Origin: an uncultured Methanobrevibacter sp.
Lineage (GTDB): Archaea; Methanobacteriota; Methanobacteria; Methanobacteriales; Methanobacteriaceae
Direction: 5' to 3'
Assembly (NCBI RefSeq): GCF_947169325.1
Contig: NZ_CAMVPN010000006.1
Coordinates: 1 to 56,480 of the forward strand
DNA length: 56,480 nt
A model generated the notes under the pieces. It had not been told where the DNA came from. It did not search any database and saw only the letters and a list, made by a program, of their open reading frames with translations. Made by a program: the position numbers and the translations under genes. This document shows, one piece after another, positions 27,726 to 35,284 of the stretch. How positions within the stretch are numbered: position 1 is the first letter of the stretch; every line of letters begins with the position of its first letter.

Positions 27726-28325
27726 TTGTCAATTAAAAACTTATTAATAGAAATGAAAAACATGTCGGAACTTATGGTTGACTTGGCTTACTCGGCCGTT
27801 CTATTCAACAGCAAAGCCGCTGCAGAAGAGGTTATCACTTTAGAAAATGAAGTCAATGCAATGAATTATGAAATCAAAAAGGAATCATTGGTTGCGGCAC
27901 GTTCATATGAGGATGCTGAAAAACTCACAGCATTGCTTGAAATTGCAGAAGCCGCTGAAAGTATGGCAAACGCTGCAAAGGATTTAGCTGATTTAGTGAT
28001 TAAAGGAATTAAACCTCATCCAGTATTTAAAATGGTTATGGAAGAATCAGACAAAAGTATTGCCAGAGTGATTGTTGATGAAAATTCAGATTTGGCAAAC
28101 AATACTTTAGGAGATTTGCTTTTGGTAAACCGTACCGGTATGAGAGTAATCGCCATCAGAAGAGGAACATCATGGATTTACGGTCCTGATAAGAATACAA
28201 CCATTTTACCGAACGATACTTTAATTTTAAAAGGAACAGACGAAGGTGCCGATTTGCTTGAAAAATTGGCTGCAGGAACCTGTTCACTTGAAGATATTCC
28301 AGAAGAATTAGAAGATGAAGACTAG
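27726..28325 (+). CDS. PhoU-like and TrkA_C domain protein
   Basis: 199 aa. Residues 1-105 form a PhoU-like helical domain ([20 protein letters not shown] and further heptads, [20 protein letters not shown]). Residues 112-185 look like a TrkA_C/RCK_C ligand-binding unit ([25 protein letters not shown], then [12 protein letters not shown]). No membrane segment is present. This layout is typical of regulatory proteins beside archaeal cation transporters, and an MgtE-like transporter follows on the same strand. TTG is the likely start, with AGGGG 8 bp upstream. It probably gates or senses the transporter; the ligand (K, Mg or a dinucleotide) is not shown. Confidence 0.85.
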   Translation: MSIKNLLIEMKNMSELMVDLAYSAVLFNSKAAAEEVITLENEVNAMNYEIKKESLVAARSYEDAEKLTALLEIAEAAESMANAAKDLADLVIKGIKPHPVFKMVMEESDKSIARVIVDENSDLANNTLGDLLLVNRTGMRVIAIRRGTSWIYGPDKNTTILPNDTLILKGTDEGADLLEKLAAGTCSLEDIPEELEDED

Positions 28326-28358
28326 GTTGTGAAAATATGATTATAGGTAGTGATAATT

Positions 28359-29621
28359 GTGAAAGACAAACAGAAGAAGATTCGCAGTTCACTATCTATG
28401 CAAGCATTTTCCAGCTTTTATGCCGAGCATAACTCAGTCATAAAGGAGGGACTCATAGCCCTTCTGATTTGTGCCGTAGGAGACCTGATAGCAGGTATTA
28501 TCCTAGGCAAAATGACCTTCTTTTTAGAAACATTCCCAGGATTGCTAGTAGTCATTCCAGGTGCAATCGGAATGAGAGGAAACATTTTCGGGTCATTCGC
28601 TTCAAGGCTGTCAACAAGCCTGCACATCGGTTTGATATCTCCTGAATTTGAATTTTCCGAAGATTTGAATAACAATATCTTCGCTTCATTTGTTTTGACA
28701 CTTGTTTTATCCATATTTTTAGGAATTGTAGCCAAGATATTCTGCATTCTGCTTCATTACCCTTCAATGGAACTGATTGACTTCATATTGATCTGTACAA
28801 TAGCGGGAATAATATCCAATCTGATAATGCTTCCGATTACCATGTTCGTTTCATTCAAAAGCTATGAGCACGGCTGGGACCCAGACAATATCACAAGCCC
28901 AATTATAGCGGCATTTGGAGACCTTTTCACCCTTCCGGCAATAATCGTATCAATCTTTATATTGAATGCATTGGATGTTAGCATCATCGTAAAGGACATT
29001 GTTCTGGTCATTATCCTAATCAGCGTTCTGGTAAGTTTCATACACTGCTACCGCATGTCTGATGAGACAAAAACCATTTTAAAGCAATCCACTCCTGTCC
29101 TGCTTTTATGCTCCTTTTTGGGAGGTTCCGCAGGAGGAATCCTCAACAGTTCCGTTGAAACACTGCTGACAAATCCTAGTCTCCTGACACTGGTTCCGCT
29201 CTTTTCAGGAGAATGCGGAAGCCTCATCAGTATTTTAGGAGCAAGACTGTCATCCGGACTCCACTCAGGTCTTGTTGAACCGTTGTCCAGACCTTCAGGT
29301 GAAGCGCTTCACAACTTTGGAATCTGCTACATGTTGACCATAGTCATGTTCCCGTTAATCGGAATACTTGCCGAAAGCTCATCATTGATGTTCGGCACAA
29401 TTGGCGTCGGATTCGATAAGATTATTCCAATCAGCACATTGTCCGGATTGATTTTAGTTACCATCATGGTATTTCTTGTATATTACGTCTCCACAGTCTC
29501 ATACAACCATAATCTTGACCCGGACAATATTGTAATTCCGATTTCAACAAGCATCACCGACTCCATTTCAAGCCTTATACTGATATCAGTATCACTGATC
29601 ATTTTAGGCATGCTGATTTAG
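28359..29621 (+). CDS. MgtE-like divalent cation transporter with two MgtE domains
   Basis: 420 aa, about ten transmembrane segments in two homologous halves (residues about 30-215 and 240-420), each an MgtE integral membrane domain. Each half has a GMRGN-IFGSFASRLS / GECGSLISILGARLSSGLH style helix and a HxWDPDN or NHNLDPDN loop, the SLC41/MgtE permeation signature. There is no N-terminal CBS or MgtE_N sensor, so control probably comes from the PhoU/TrkA_C partner. GTG is the likely start, with GTGAT as ribosome site 4-5 bp upstream; an in-frame GTG three codons earlier is the alternative. Its stop shares bases TTAG with the convergent pilin-like gene. Confidence 0.87.
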   Translation: MKDKQKKIRSSLSMQAFSSFYAEHNSVIKEGLIALLICAVGDLIAGIILGKMTFFLETFPGLLVVIPGAIGMRGNIFGSFASRLSTSLHIGLISPEFEFSEDLNNNIFASFVLTLVLSIFLGIVAKIFCILLHYPSMELIDFILICTIAGIISNLIMLPITMFVSFKSYEHGWDPDNITSPIIAAFGDLFTLPAIIVSIFILNALDVSIIVKDIVLVIILISVLVSFIHCYRMSDETKTILKQSTPVLLLCSFLGGSAGGILNSSVETLLTNPSLLTLVPLFSGECGSLISILGARLSSGLHSGLVEPLSRPSGEALHNFGICYMLTIVMFPLIGILAESSSLMFGTIGVGFDKIIPISTLSGLILVTIMVFLVYYVSTVSYNHNLDPDNIVIPISTSITDSISSLILISVSLIILGMLI

Positions 29622-30484
29622 TACCACGCCTTCAGGATTAAGTTGCAGTCGTTTGTCCTGAAATAATCATAGTTCAGATTTCTTTTATCAAAGCCTTTCG
29701 GAACTGACACCAGCACTGCCTTTGCATGGGGCTTGTCGAGATGGATGAATACAACCGCACTTGAATCGCCATAGAAGCTGAACTCATCGTTGATGTAGAT
29801 TCTGTTTGATATAGGAGTCTGCCAGTCCTTGCCCTTTGCCACCACTGTCGTATCAACAAAATAACTGACGTCTTTTTGCTTTGAATCAATCAGCAGGTAG
29901 TAATCCGACTTTCTCAGGTTTCCTTCAAAGACCTTGAAGTAGCTGCAGCTGTCCTTGTCTTGGTTGTGCTTGTGATTGCACTTTCCCGGATTTTGAAAGT
30001 CCTTAAGGACATATTTTTTATAAAAGTCGCATTTGACAAGCCTGTTCACACTAAAGACGTCTCCTTTCTCGTTTTGATTCCCGATTTTTACACTTGAAAT
30101 GCTACTCTCCTGCGGAACCAGCTCAAGTGAGGTCTTGAGTTTCGAGTCGAAAAGCTTCCGGTCGATGAGCTTTTTGTAGTTCTTGCCAAGCACGGTAAAT
30201 TTCACATACGAAACGCTGTTTGGAATCACTTCACCATGCTCATTTATGATTGCAAGGCCTGGTGTTCCCTTTTCATACTTTTCCCAGTTTTCAGGCACTC
30301 CTGGATTGTTGATGAGATTATCAACGAATTCTGAAATCAGATTTTCCGTGTTTTCCATTTCGGATGCCTTCACGGTCTTTTGTGTCATGATTTCTGAGTA
30401 GTTAAGCACAACGCCGCATATTATCACAATGACAATCATGACGAGCGCTATTTCAACCGTTGCGTTTCCCCTATTGTCAATCAT
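29618..30484 (-). CDS. Pilin-like (TadE / class III signal peptide) envelope protein
   Basis: 288 aa. The start DNRGNATVEIALVMIVIVI looks like a type IV prepilin or TadE-like N-terminus: glycine before the cleavage site, glutamate at +5 (NATVE) and a 20-residue hydrophobic helix. The rest is extracytoplasmic with several cysteines (CDFYKKY, CNHKHN, CSYF), no known domain, and no enzyme motif. It overlaps the upstream pilin-like gene by 8 bp on the same strand, so the two form an operon. No FlaI/PilT-type ATPase or preflagellin peptidase is in the window. Function unknown; an ORB-like sequence lies inside the coding region. Confidence 0.72.
   Translation of the reverse strand: MIDNRGNATVEIALVMIVIVIICGVVLNYSEIMTQKTVKASEMENTENLISEFVDNLINNPGVPENWEKYEKGTPGLAIINEHGEVIPNSVSYVKFTVLGKNYKKLIDRKLFDSKLKTSLELVPQESSISSVKIGNQNEKGDVFSVNRLVKCDFYKKYVLKDFQNPGKCNHKHNQDKDSCSYFKVFEGNLRKSDYYLLIDSKQKDVSYFVDTTVVAKGKDWQTPISNRIYINDEFSFYGDSSAVVFIHLDKPHAKAVLVSVPKGFDKRNLNYDYFRTNDCNLILKAWY
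30087..30099 (+). repeat. ORB-like element inside the pilin-like gene
   Basis: TTTACACTTGAAA followed by TGCTACTCTCC; over 24 bp only three positions differ from origin element 6 at 20421. It is coding sequence (antisense SISSVKIGN), about 10 kb from the origin. Confidence 0.65.
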
Positions 30485-31421
30485 TGTAATACAACCCGTA
30501 TTTCTTTCTGTGTGAACTGTCCAAAATCAGACTGTCAATGTCAAGCTTGTCTATTTTCTGGCCCGGATAGTGGTCTGAGAATACCACATGGTCTGAACAT
30601 GAGATTGAATCATTTACAAGAGGCGTATGCGGCTGGATGAAGACTTCCATTCCGTAATGCGGGCACTTTCCCTTGCCCTCCAGCCTGCATAGATAGCAGC
30701 TTCCGTCAGCGCTTTCATGGAAAAATCCCTGCTTCAGGCAATCCTTCATGACTTCACCGTTCCTGTCCCCGTGATGAATGTAAGGGTCATAGGGACACTT
30801 TTTGATGTAGAGAGGTGTTGTTGCAAATGCATAGGATAGTGGAGAGTCTAAATTCCTTATTTTCAGATATCTTGTAAGGGCATTCTTGTAGTTGAGCTTG
30901 TCTCCCTGATAGAACACTCCCGAAGCAACGGACAGCTTTGCAAGAGGCAGGGGATCCTTCAGCCCTTCGATGGAAACGTTCTTTTCGATGATTTTGGAAA
31001 ACCTGTTGCTGTTCTTTTTGACGTTCAGCTTCACTTTAAACAATACCTTCCAGGGCGAATCCGTACTTTCGACGGACAGCACCTCAGAAGAGATGTCAGC
31101 ATCATATTTCTCCTTGAATTCCTCATTTTTACTTGACAATTTCTTGTTGAGATTCTTTTTAAGCTGGTCTTCGCTGTCAAGCAGCTTATATGTATGGTAA
31201 ACCTTTTCGCAGGCATCATACAGCGAATCCCTTCCTAGAACTTCAATATTGTTTGAGTAATCGTCAATGATATACTTGAAATTGTCATTCTCCTGTGAGT
31301 CAATATTTTCATTGTCAATATAATTTACTGTCGTAAAAACAATTATAGCCACCAACAACAATGTTGTTATCAGAATGACTGTCGTACCTAATATTAAATT
31401 ACCGTTTGAATCGATTTTCAT
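30477..31421 (-). CDS. Pilin-like or signal-anchored envelope protein, cysteine-rich
   Basis: 314 aa. N-terminus IDSNGNLILGTTVILITTLLLVAIIVFTTVNY contains one hydrophobic helix after a possible prepilin-style G|N site, but no glutamate at +5, as in some minor pseudopilins (GspK). Outside are six or more cysteines in the C-terminal part (KKCPYDPYIHHGDRNG, SCYLCRLEGKGKCPHYG), which could hold a metal or disulfides; HHGD and CPHYG are notable. A TATA box (ATTTATAAAATC, 31443-31454) one TATA-to-start distance before the ATG suggests a leaderless mRNA. Operon with the downstream pilin-like gene. Function unknown. Confidence 0.7.
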   Translation of the reverse strand: MKIDSNGNLILGTTVILITTLLLVAIIVFTTVNYIDNENIDSQENDNFKYIIDDYSNNIEVLGRDSLYDACEKVYHTYKLLDSEDQLKKNLNKKLSSKNEEFKEKYDADISSEVLSVESTDSPWKVLFKVKLNVKKNSNRFSKIIEKNVSIEGLKDPLPLAKLSVASGVFYQGDKLNYKNALTRYLKIRNLDSPLSYAFATTPLYIKKCPYDPYIHHGDRNGEVMKDCLKQGFFHESADGSCYLCRLEGKGKCPHYGMEVFIQPHTPLVNDSISCSDHVVFSDHYPGQKIDKLDIDSLILDSSHRKKYGLYYND

Positions 31422-31591
31422 TATTAAAGATATGACCTGATTTTATAAATTTTATATCGAAGTGCGACTGTATGATTTTGCACAAATGTGTATTACTTTT
31501 TTGAAAAAACCCGTAAAACAGTAATAAAAAAAATACTTATTTATATTATCATTTAGATATTATACATATTGAAAATATATGGAGGATTTAC

Positions 31592-31990
31592 ATGTCAGAT
31601 ACTGTTAGAACATGGCGTCATATTCAACAAAGATACAATCTTATAGGTTCAAAATGTACCACCTGCGGGGAACTGTTCTTCCCGTCACGTGTAGTTTGTC
31701 CTAACTGCAGAAGAAAAGGTAATCTTGAACCGTTCCAGTTCAGCGGAAAAGGTAAAATTCACACATTTTCAGTAATCAGATCCGCTCCTGATGACTTCAA
31801 GAAAGCAGCTCCTTATGCAGTTGCTGTAATTGAACTCGAAGAAGGTGCAAAATTAACATCCCAACTTGTAGACTGTGATGTTGACGATATTGAAATTGGT
31901 GATGATGTAGAAATGGTATTCAGAAGAATCAGAGAGGATGGAAAAGACGGAGTTATCTCTTATGGATACAAGTTCAAAGTCATCAAATAA
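31592..31990 (+). CDS. DUF35 zinc-ribbon / OB-fold protein
   Basis: 132 aa. The N-terminal rubredoxin-like zinc ribbon has CTTCGELFFPSRVVCPNC (four cysteines) and the C-terminal OB-fold ends RIREDGKDGVISYGYKFKVIK. Archaeal DUF35 proteins form a complex with acetyl-CoA acetyltransferase and HMG-CoA synthase, channelling acetoacetyl-CoA into mevalonate. Those two genes are usually beside it, but here the upstream neighbour is divergent and unrelated. GGAGG precedes the ATG. Its last 29 bp overlap the start of a chelatase gene. Role in the mevalonate route is inferred from the family. Confidence 0.88.
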   Translation: MSDTVRTWRHIQQRYNLIGSKCTTCGELFFPSRVVCPNCRRKGNLEPFQFSGKGKIHTFSVIRSAPDDFKKAAPYAVAVIELEEGAKLTSQLVDCDVDDIEIGDDVEMVFRRIREDGKDGVISYGYKFKVIK

Positions 31991-32861
31991 TGCCGCTGTC
32001 ATTCTGGTAAGTCACGGAAGCACTCTGCCTTATGCTGAGGAAGTGTTCATCGAAATCAAGGAAAAGTTCATTAAAGCCACAAGTCTGGCCACTGAAATTG
32101 GCTACATGAAGGTTTCAGAACCTACAATTGCCGGAGCAGTCGAAATATTGAAAGAGGAAGTTGAAGATTTAAATAAAATCATCGCCCTTCCTGTGTTTTT
32201 GGCTCCAGGAATTCATACAAACATTGACATTCCGCAATTGCTCGGATTAGAACCATTGGAAGTCGACCCGAGATGTCCTGATGGAAACTATCCTCCGGAA
32301 CATTACCTTTCAATAGCCGACGACGTTGACTTCGACGGTGAAATAGAGCTTTTGGAGTCAATCGGGCCTCGTGATGAGCTTTTAAAAATCATCGACAAAA
32401 GAATCGATGAGGCATTGGCCGATTCAAAGCTTGACGACAGTGCAAAAACAGGAATTTTGCTTGTAACCCACGGTTCCAGATTGAACTACAACAAGGAATT
32501 TGCAACCGCACTATATGCAAAATTCGAAAAGACCTGTGATTTGCCATCCAGTTTCGGATTCATGGAACTTTGCGGACCTAGCATCCCGGAATCCATCAAC
32601 AAGTTGGTTGATGAAAACGACTTGGAAAGACTGGTCGTTGTTCCTGTCTTCATTGCTCCTGGAATGCACACAACCCACGACATCCCGCATATTCTAGGAT
32701 TTCTGGAAGACCATGAACATTCACATGACCACAATCACGGTGACCATGTCCATGACCTGACTCCTGTCGAGTTTGACGGTGAAATACTGTATCCGGAACC
32801 AATCAAAGCGGATGATATTTTAATAGAAATTTTAGTTGATATGGTAAATGAAAAATTATAG
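31962..32861 (+). CDS. cbiX: Two-domain CbiX-like sirohydrochlorin chelatase
   Basis: 299 aa, two tandem type II chelatase domains. Each half keeps a catalytic-type motif: VSHGSTLP and LPVFLAPGIHT in the first, VTHGSRL and VPVFIAPGMHTTHDIP in the second. Type II chelatases insert Co (for corrins) or Ni (for F430) into sirohydrochlorin. A histidine-rich stretch (HEHSHDHNHGDHVHD) before the C-terminal end could buffer metal. It overlaps the preceding DUF35 gene by 29 bp, with GGAG 9 bp before the chosen ATG. A single-domain chelatase with a longer His tract is next door. Which metal each handles is not shown. Confidence 0.85.
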   Translation: MDTSSKSSNNAAVILVSHGSTLPYAEEVFIEIKEKFIKATSLATEIGYMKVSEPTIAGAVEILKEEVEDLNKIIALPVFLAPGIHTNIDIPQLLGLEPLEVDPRCPDGNYPPEHYLSIADDVDFDGEIELLESIGPRDELLKIIDKRIDEALADSKLDDSAKTGILLVTHGSRLNYNKEFATALYAKFEKTCDLPSSFGFMELCGPSIPESINKLVDENDLERLVVVPVFIAPGMHTTHDIPHILGFLEDHEHSHDHNHGDHVHDLTPVEFDGEILYPEPIKADDILIEILVDMVNEKL

Positions 32862-32943
32862 ATTTTTCATATATTTTTTTGAAGAAATTTTTAATCAAGA
32901 TAACTTAATAGAATTTAACTTATAATTTAATGGAGATTTTAAC

Positions 32944-33432
32944 ATGACTGAAAAAACTGGAATCTTACTTTTAAGCCACGGATCAAGACTGGATGATGGT
33001 GAAGAAGTAATTAAAGCTTATAAAGAAATGTATGCTGAAGAATTTCCTGAATACCCTGTAGAATACGGGTTCATGGAAATCAGAAAACCTGGCATTCCCG
33101 AAACAATCAAAAAATTAACAACAGAAAACGATTTGGATAAAATCATCGTCGTTCCTGTCTTTGTAGCTCATGGGCTTCACACAAAAAGAGACATACCTTC
33201 CATATTAGGTATTGAAAGTGATTTTGACGCTGAATCAGTATCAGGTCATCATCACCACCATCATGACCACGACCATGATCACGGCCACGACCACGGACAT
33301 CATCACCACCACCATCATGACCATGATGAGGAAGAAGTGGAATTTGACGGCGAAATCATCCTCACCGACCCGTTAGGCATTGATACACGTTTATACGAAA
33401 TCATCAAAGACAGAGTTTCAGACAACTTATAG
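32944..33432 (+). CDS. cfbA: Sirohydrochlorin nickel/cobalt chelatase with a long histidine tract
   Basis: 162 aa, one CbiX-type domain. SHGS with catalytic His12 and VFVAHGLHTKRD (His76 and His79) are the metal/substrate sites. CfbA inserts Ni into sirohydrochlorin at the start of coenzyme F430 synthesis and can also insert Co. Residues 102-128 hold 19 histidines with D and G, a metal-buffering loop located where short CbiX proteins often have one. The conserved C-terminus FDGEIILTDPLGIDTRLYEII resembles the second half of the upstream two-domain protein. It has its own GGAG and an 82-bp spacer, and a hairpin terminator follows. Confidence 0.88.
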   Translation: MTEKTGILLLSHGSRLDDGEEVIKAYKEMYAEEFPEYPVEYGFMEIRKPGIPETIKKLTTENDLDKIIVVPVFVAHGLHTKRDIPSILGIESDFDAESVSGHHHHHHDHDHDHGHDHGHHHHHHHDHDEEEVEFDGEIILTDPLGIDTRLYEIIKDRVSDNL

Positions 33433-33460
33433 TTCTGAAACCAAATTTTTTCTTTTTTTT
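33415..33460 (+). terminator. Hairpin plus T-tract after cfbA
   Basis: Perfect 8-bp arms GTTTCAGA (33415-33422) and TCTGAAAC (33434-33441) with an 11-nt loop, followed by TTTTTTCTTTTTTTT. It covers the cfbA stop and isolates it from thiL, which has its own TATA-like element (CTATATTTAT near 33467). Confidence 0.7.
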
Positions 33461-33498
33461 AGATTAACTATATTTATTTTAAAATTTATACTAATATT

Positions 33499-34425
33499 AT
33501 GACCTTAAAAGTCTCTGATATTGGTGAAAAAGAATTGGTTAAATATATTATTGCGAATTCAAATGAAATCACTCCCGATGATTGTGCAATAACTAGTTTG
33601 GACGGAAATAATTTAATTTCAACATGCGACATGATGATTCAGTCCAGACATTTTCCCGATAACATGACTTATCATGAAATGGGATTCAAGTCAGTCACAG
33701 CTAATGTAAGCGATTTGGCATCAATGGGTGCAAATCCATTGGGATTTTTATTGTCTATTGCCATACCTAAGGATTTGGATTTGGATTCATTCAAACAAAT
33801 CATTGATGGTGTTTTAAGCGCCTGCAATTACTATTCTATTCCGTTAATCGGTGGTGATACGAATGAGGCTTCTGAAATTATTATTTCCGGTACTGCTCTT
33901 GGTTTATGCGACAATCCCTTGCTGAAAGATTCATACAATGACGGCGATTTTTTGGCAGTGACTGGTGATATTGGCCATGCCGCATTAGGTTTCAATCTCA
34001 ATGATAGGGATAACGTTTACGTTGAAAAGGCATTGAAACCAATAGCTAGAATAAATGAGGGCATTTTAATAAAAGATGCGGGAGCAACTTCCGCAACCGA
34101 CATCACCGATGGGCTTGCAAGCGAACTCTATGAAATGAAAAGGGAAGGATTTGGATTCATGATTTATGAGGAAAAACTTGGCATTTCAGAGCAATATAAG
34201 GAAATCTGTGAAAAATTAGGCTTGAATTATCTTGATTTGATATTGCATGTTGGAGAGGATTTTGAACTCTTGTTCACGATTGGTGAAGATAATCTGGATA
34301 AATTAAACATTGACTATAACATCATAGGTAAAGTTAATCGTTCAAATAAAGTCGAGCTTACTTTGGAGAATAGTATTGTCGTCGAAATCAAAAACAAGGG
34401 CTATGAGCATTATGTTAGTGAATAA
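33499..34425 (+). CDS. thiL: Thiamine-monophosphate kinase
   Basis: Phosphorylates thiamine monophosphate to the diphosphate cofactor. 308 aa, AIRS-like fold. Conserved: a DDCA motif near residue 27, STCDMMIQSRHF near 42 (Mg and substrate site), GFKSVTANVSDLASMGANPLGFL near 62, GGDTNEASEII near 117, and ATDITDGLASEL near 196. The FDxxxE-like GEDFELLFTI near 252 also fits. No clear ribosome site; a TATA-like element close upstream points to a leaderless start. The next gene begins within its 3' end. Confidence 0.9.
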   Translation: MTLKVSDIGEKELVKYIIANSNEITPDDCAITSLDGNNLISTCDMMIQSRHFPDNMTYHEMGFKSVTANVSDLASMGANPLGFLLSIAIPKDLDLDSFKQIIDGVLSACNYYSIPLIGGDTNEASEIIISGTALGLCDNPLLKDSYNDGDFLAVTGDIGHAALGFNLNDRDNVYVEKALKPIARINEGILIKDAGATSATDITDGLASELYEMKREGFGFMIYEEKLGISEQYKEICEKLGLNYLDLILHVGEDFELLFTIGEDNLDKLNIDYNIIGKVNRSNKVELTLENSIVVEIKNKGYEHYVSE

Positions 34426-35284
34426 TAACCTTTACAAAAAAAGTTCAAAGTCACAAAAGATTAGATGTGAAATATGTGCAAACTATTGTAAAATAGCGGA
34501 CGGTAAAGTTGGAATATGCAGACAGCACAAAAACATTAACGGAGAGCTATTTGATGAATCATATGGTATAGTTTCATCCTTGAGTCCCGATCCAATTGAA
34601 AAAAAGCCTTTGCATCATTTTTTACCAGGCACATTAACATATTCAATCGGCGGTTTTGGGTGCAACATGACTTGTTTGCATTGTCAGAACTATATGATAT
34701 CACATGAATATGATAAGTTTTCACGAGGCATTAAGATAACACCAGAAGCCATCGTGGAAAATGCACTTAGCTATGGATGCAAGTCAATTGCTTGGACCTA
34801 TAATGAACCTACTATACACTTGCCATTCAACAGGAAAACTTCTCTTCTTGCAAAGAGTCAAAACCTGAAAATAATATATGTCAGCAATGGATATTACTCA
34901 GACAAGTCTCTCGAAGAGGTACTGAATTTTGTGGATGCGTTCAACATAGACTTGAAATCGATGTCTGAGGATTTCTATAAGAAGGTATGCGGAGCTGACC
35001 TGGATATAATTTTGGATAATCTTAAAAGAATTTACATGGAAGGCAAACATTTGGAAATAACAAATCTGATAATAAACGGCCATAACGATTCAAGCGATGA
35101 AATTAAAGAATTATGTGACTTTGTTGTTAATGAATTGGGTCCTGAAGTTCCTCTTCACTTTACAAGGGCATTTCCATACTATAAGATGAAAGATATTACC
35201 CCAACAAATCCGGAGATATTGTTTGAGGCTCAAAAAATAGCAAAAAATAAAGGAATTGAAAATATTCACTTAGGGAATATTTAA
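34412..35284 (+). CDS. amrS: AmmeMemoRadiSam-type radical SAM enzyme
   Basis: 290 aa radical SAM protein related to pyruvate formate-lyase activase. N-terminal region has CEICANYC and GICRQH cysteines, followed by the radical SAM cluster motif CNMTCLHCQN near residue 92. The SNGYYSDK and final HLGNI blocks match the AmmeMemoRadiSam (AmrS) type, usually linked to AMMECR1 and Memo homologues, none of which is adjacent. Start at MLVNNNLYKK chosen because it aligns with the usual N-terminus; earlier ATG and TTG codons lie inside thiL. It overlaps thiL by 14 bp. Substrate unknown. Confidence 0.86.
   Translation: MLVNNNLYKKSSKSQKIRCEICANYCKIADGKVGICRQHKNINGELFDESYGIVSSLSPDPIEKKPLHHFLPGTLTYSIGGFGCNMTCLHCQNYMISHEYDKFSRGIKITPEAIVENALSYGCKSIAWTYNEPTIHLPFNRKTSLLAKSQNLKIIYVSNGYYSDKSLEEVLNFVDAFNIDLKSMSEDFYKKVCGADLDIILDNLKRIYMEGKHLEITNLIINGHNDSSDEIKELCDFVVNELGPEVPLHFTRAFPYYKMKDITPTNPEILFEAQKIAKNKGIENIHLGNI

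Noticed and set aside
28337-28432. 31-codon reading frame overlapping the MgtE-like gene start
   Set aside because: It runs out of frame into conserved transporter sequence and has no distinct ribosome site; probably chance.
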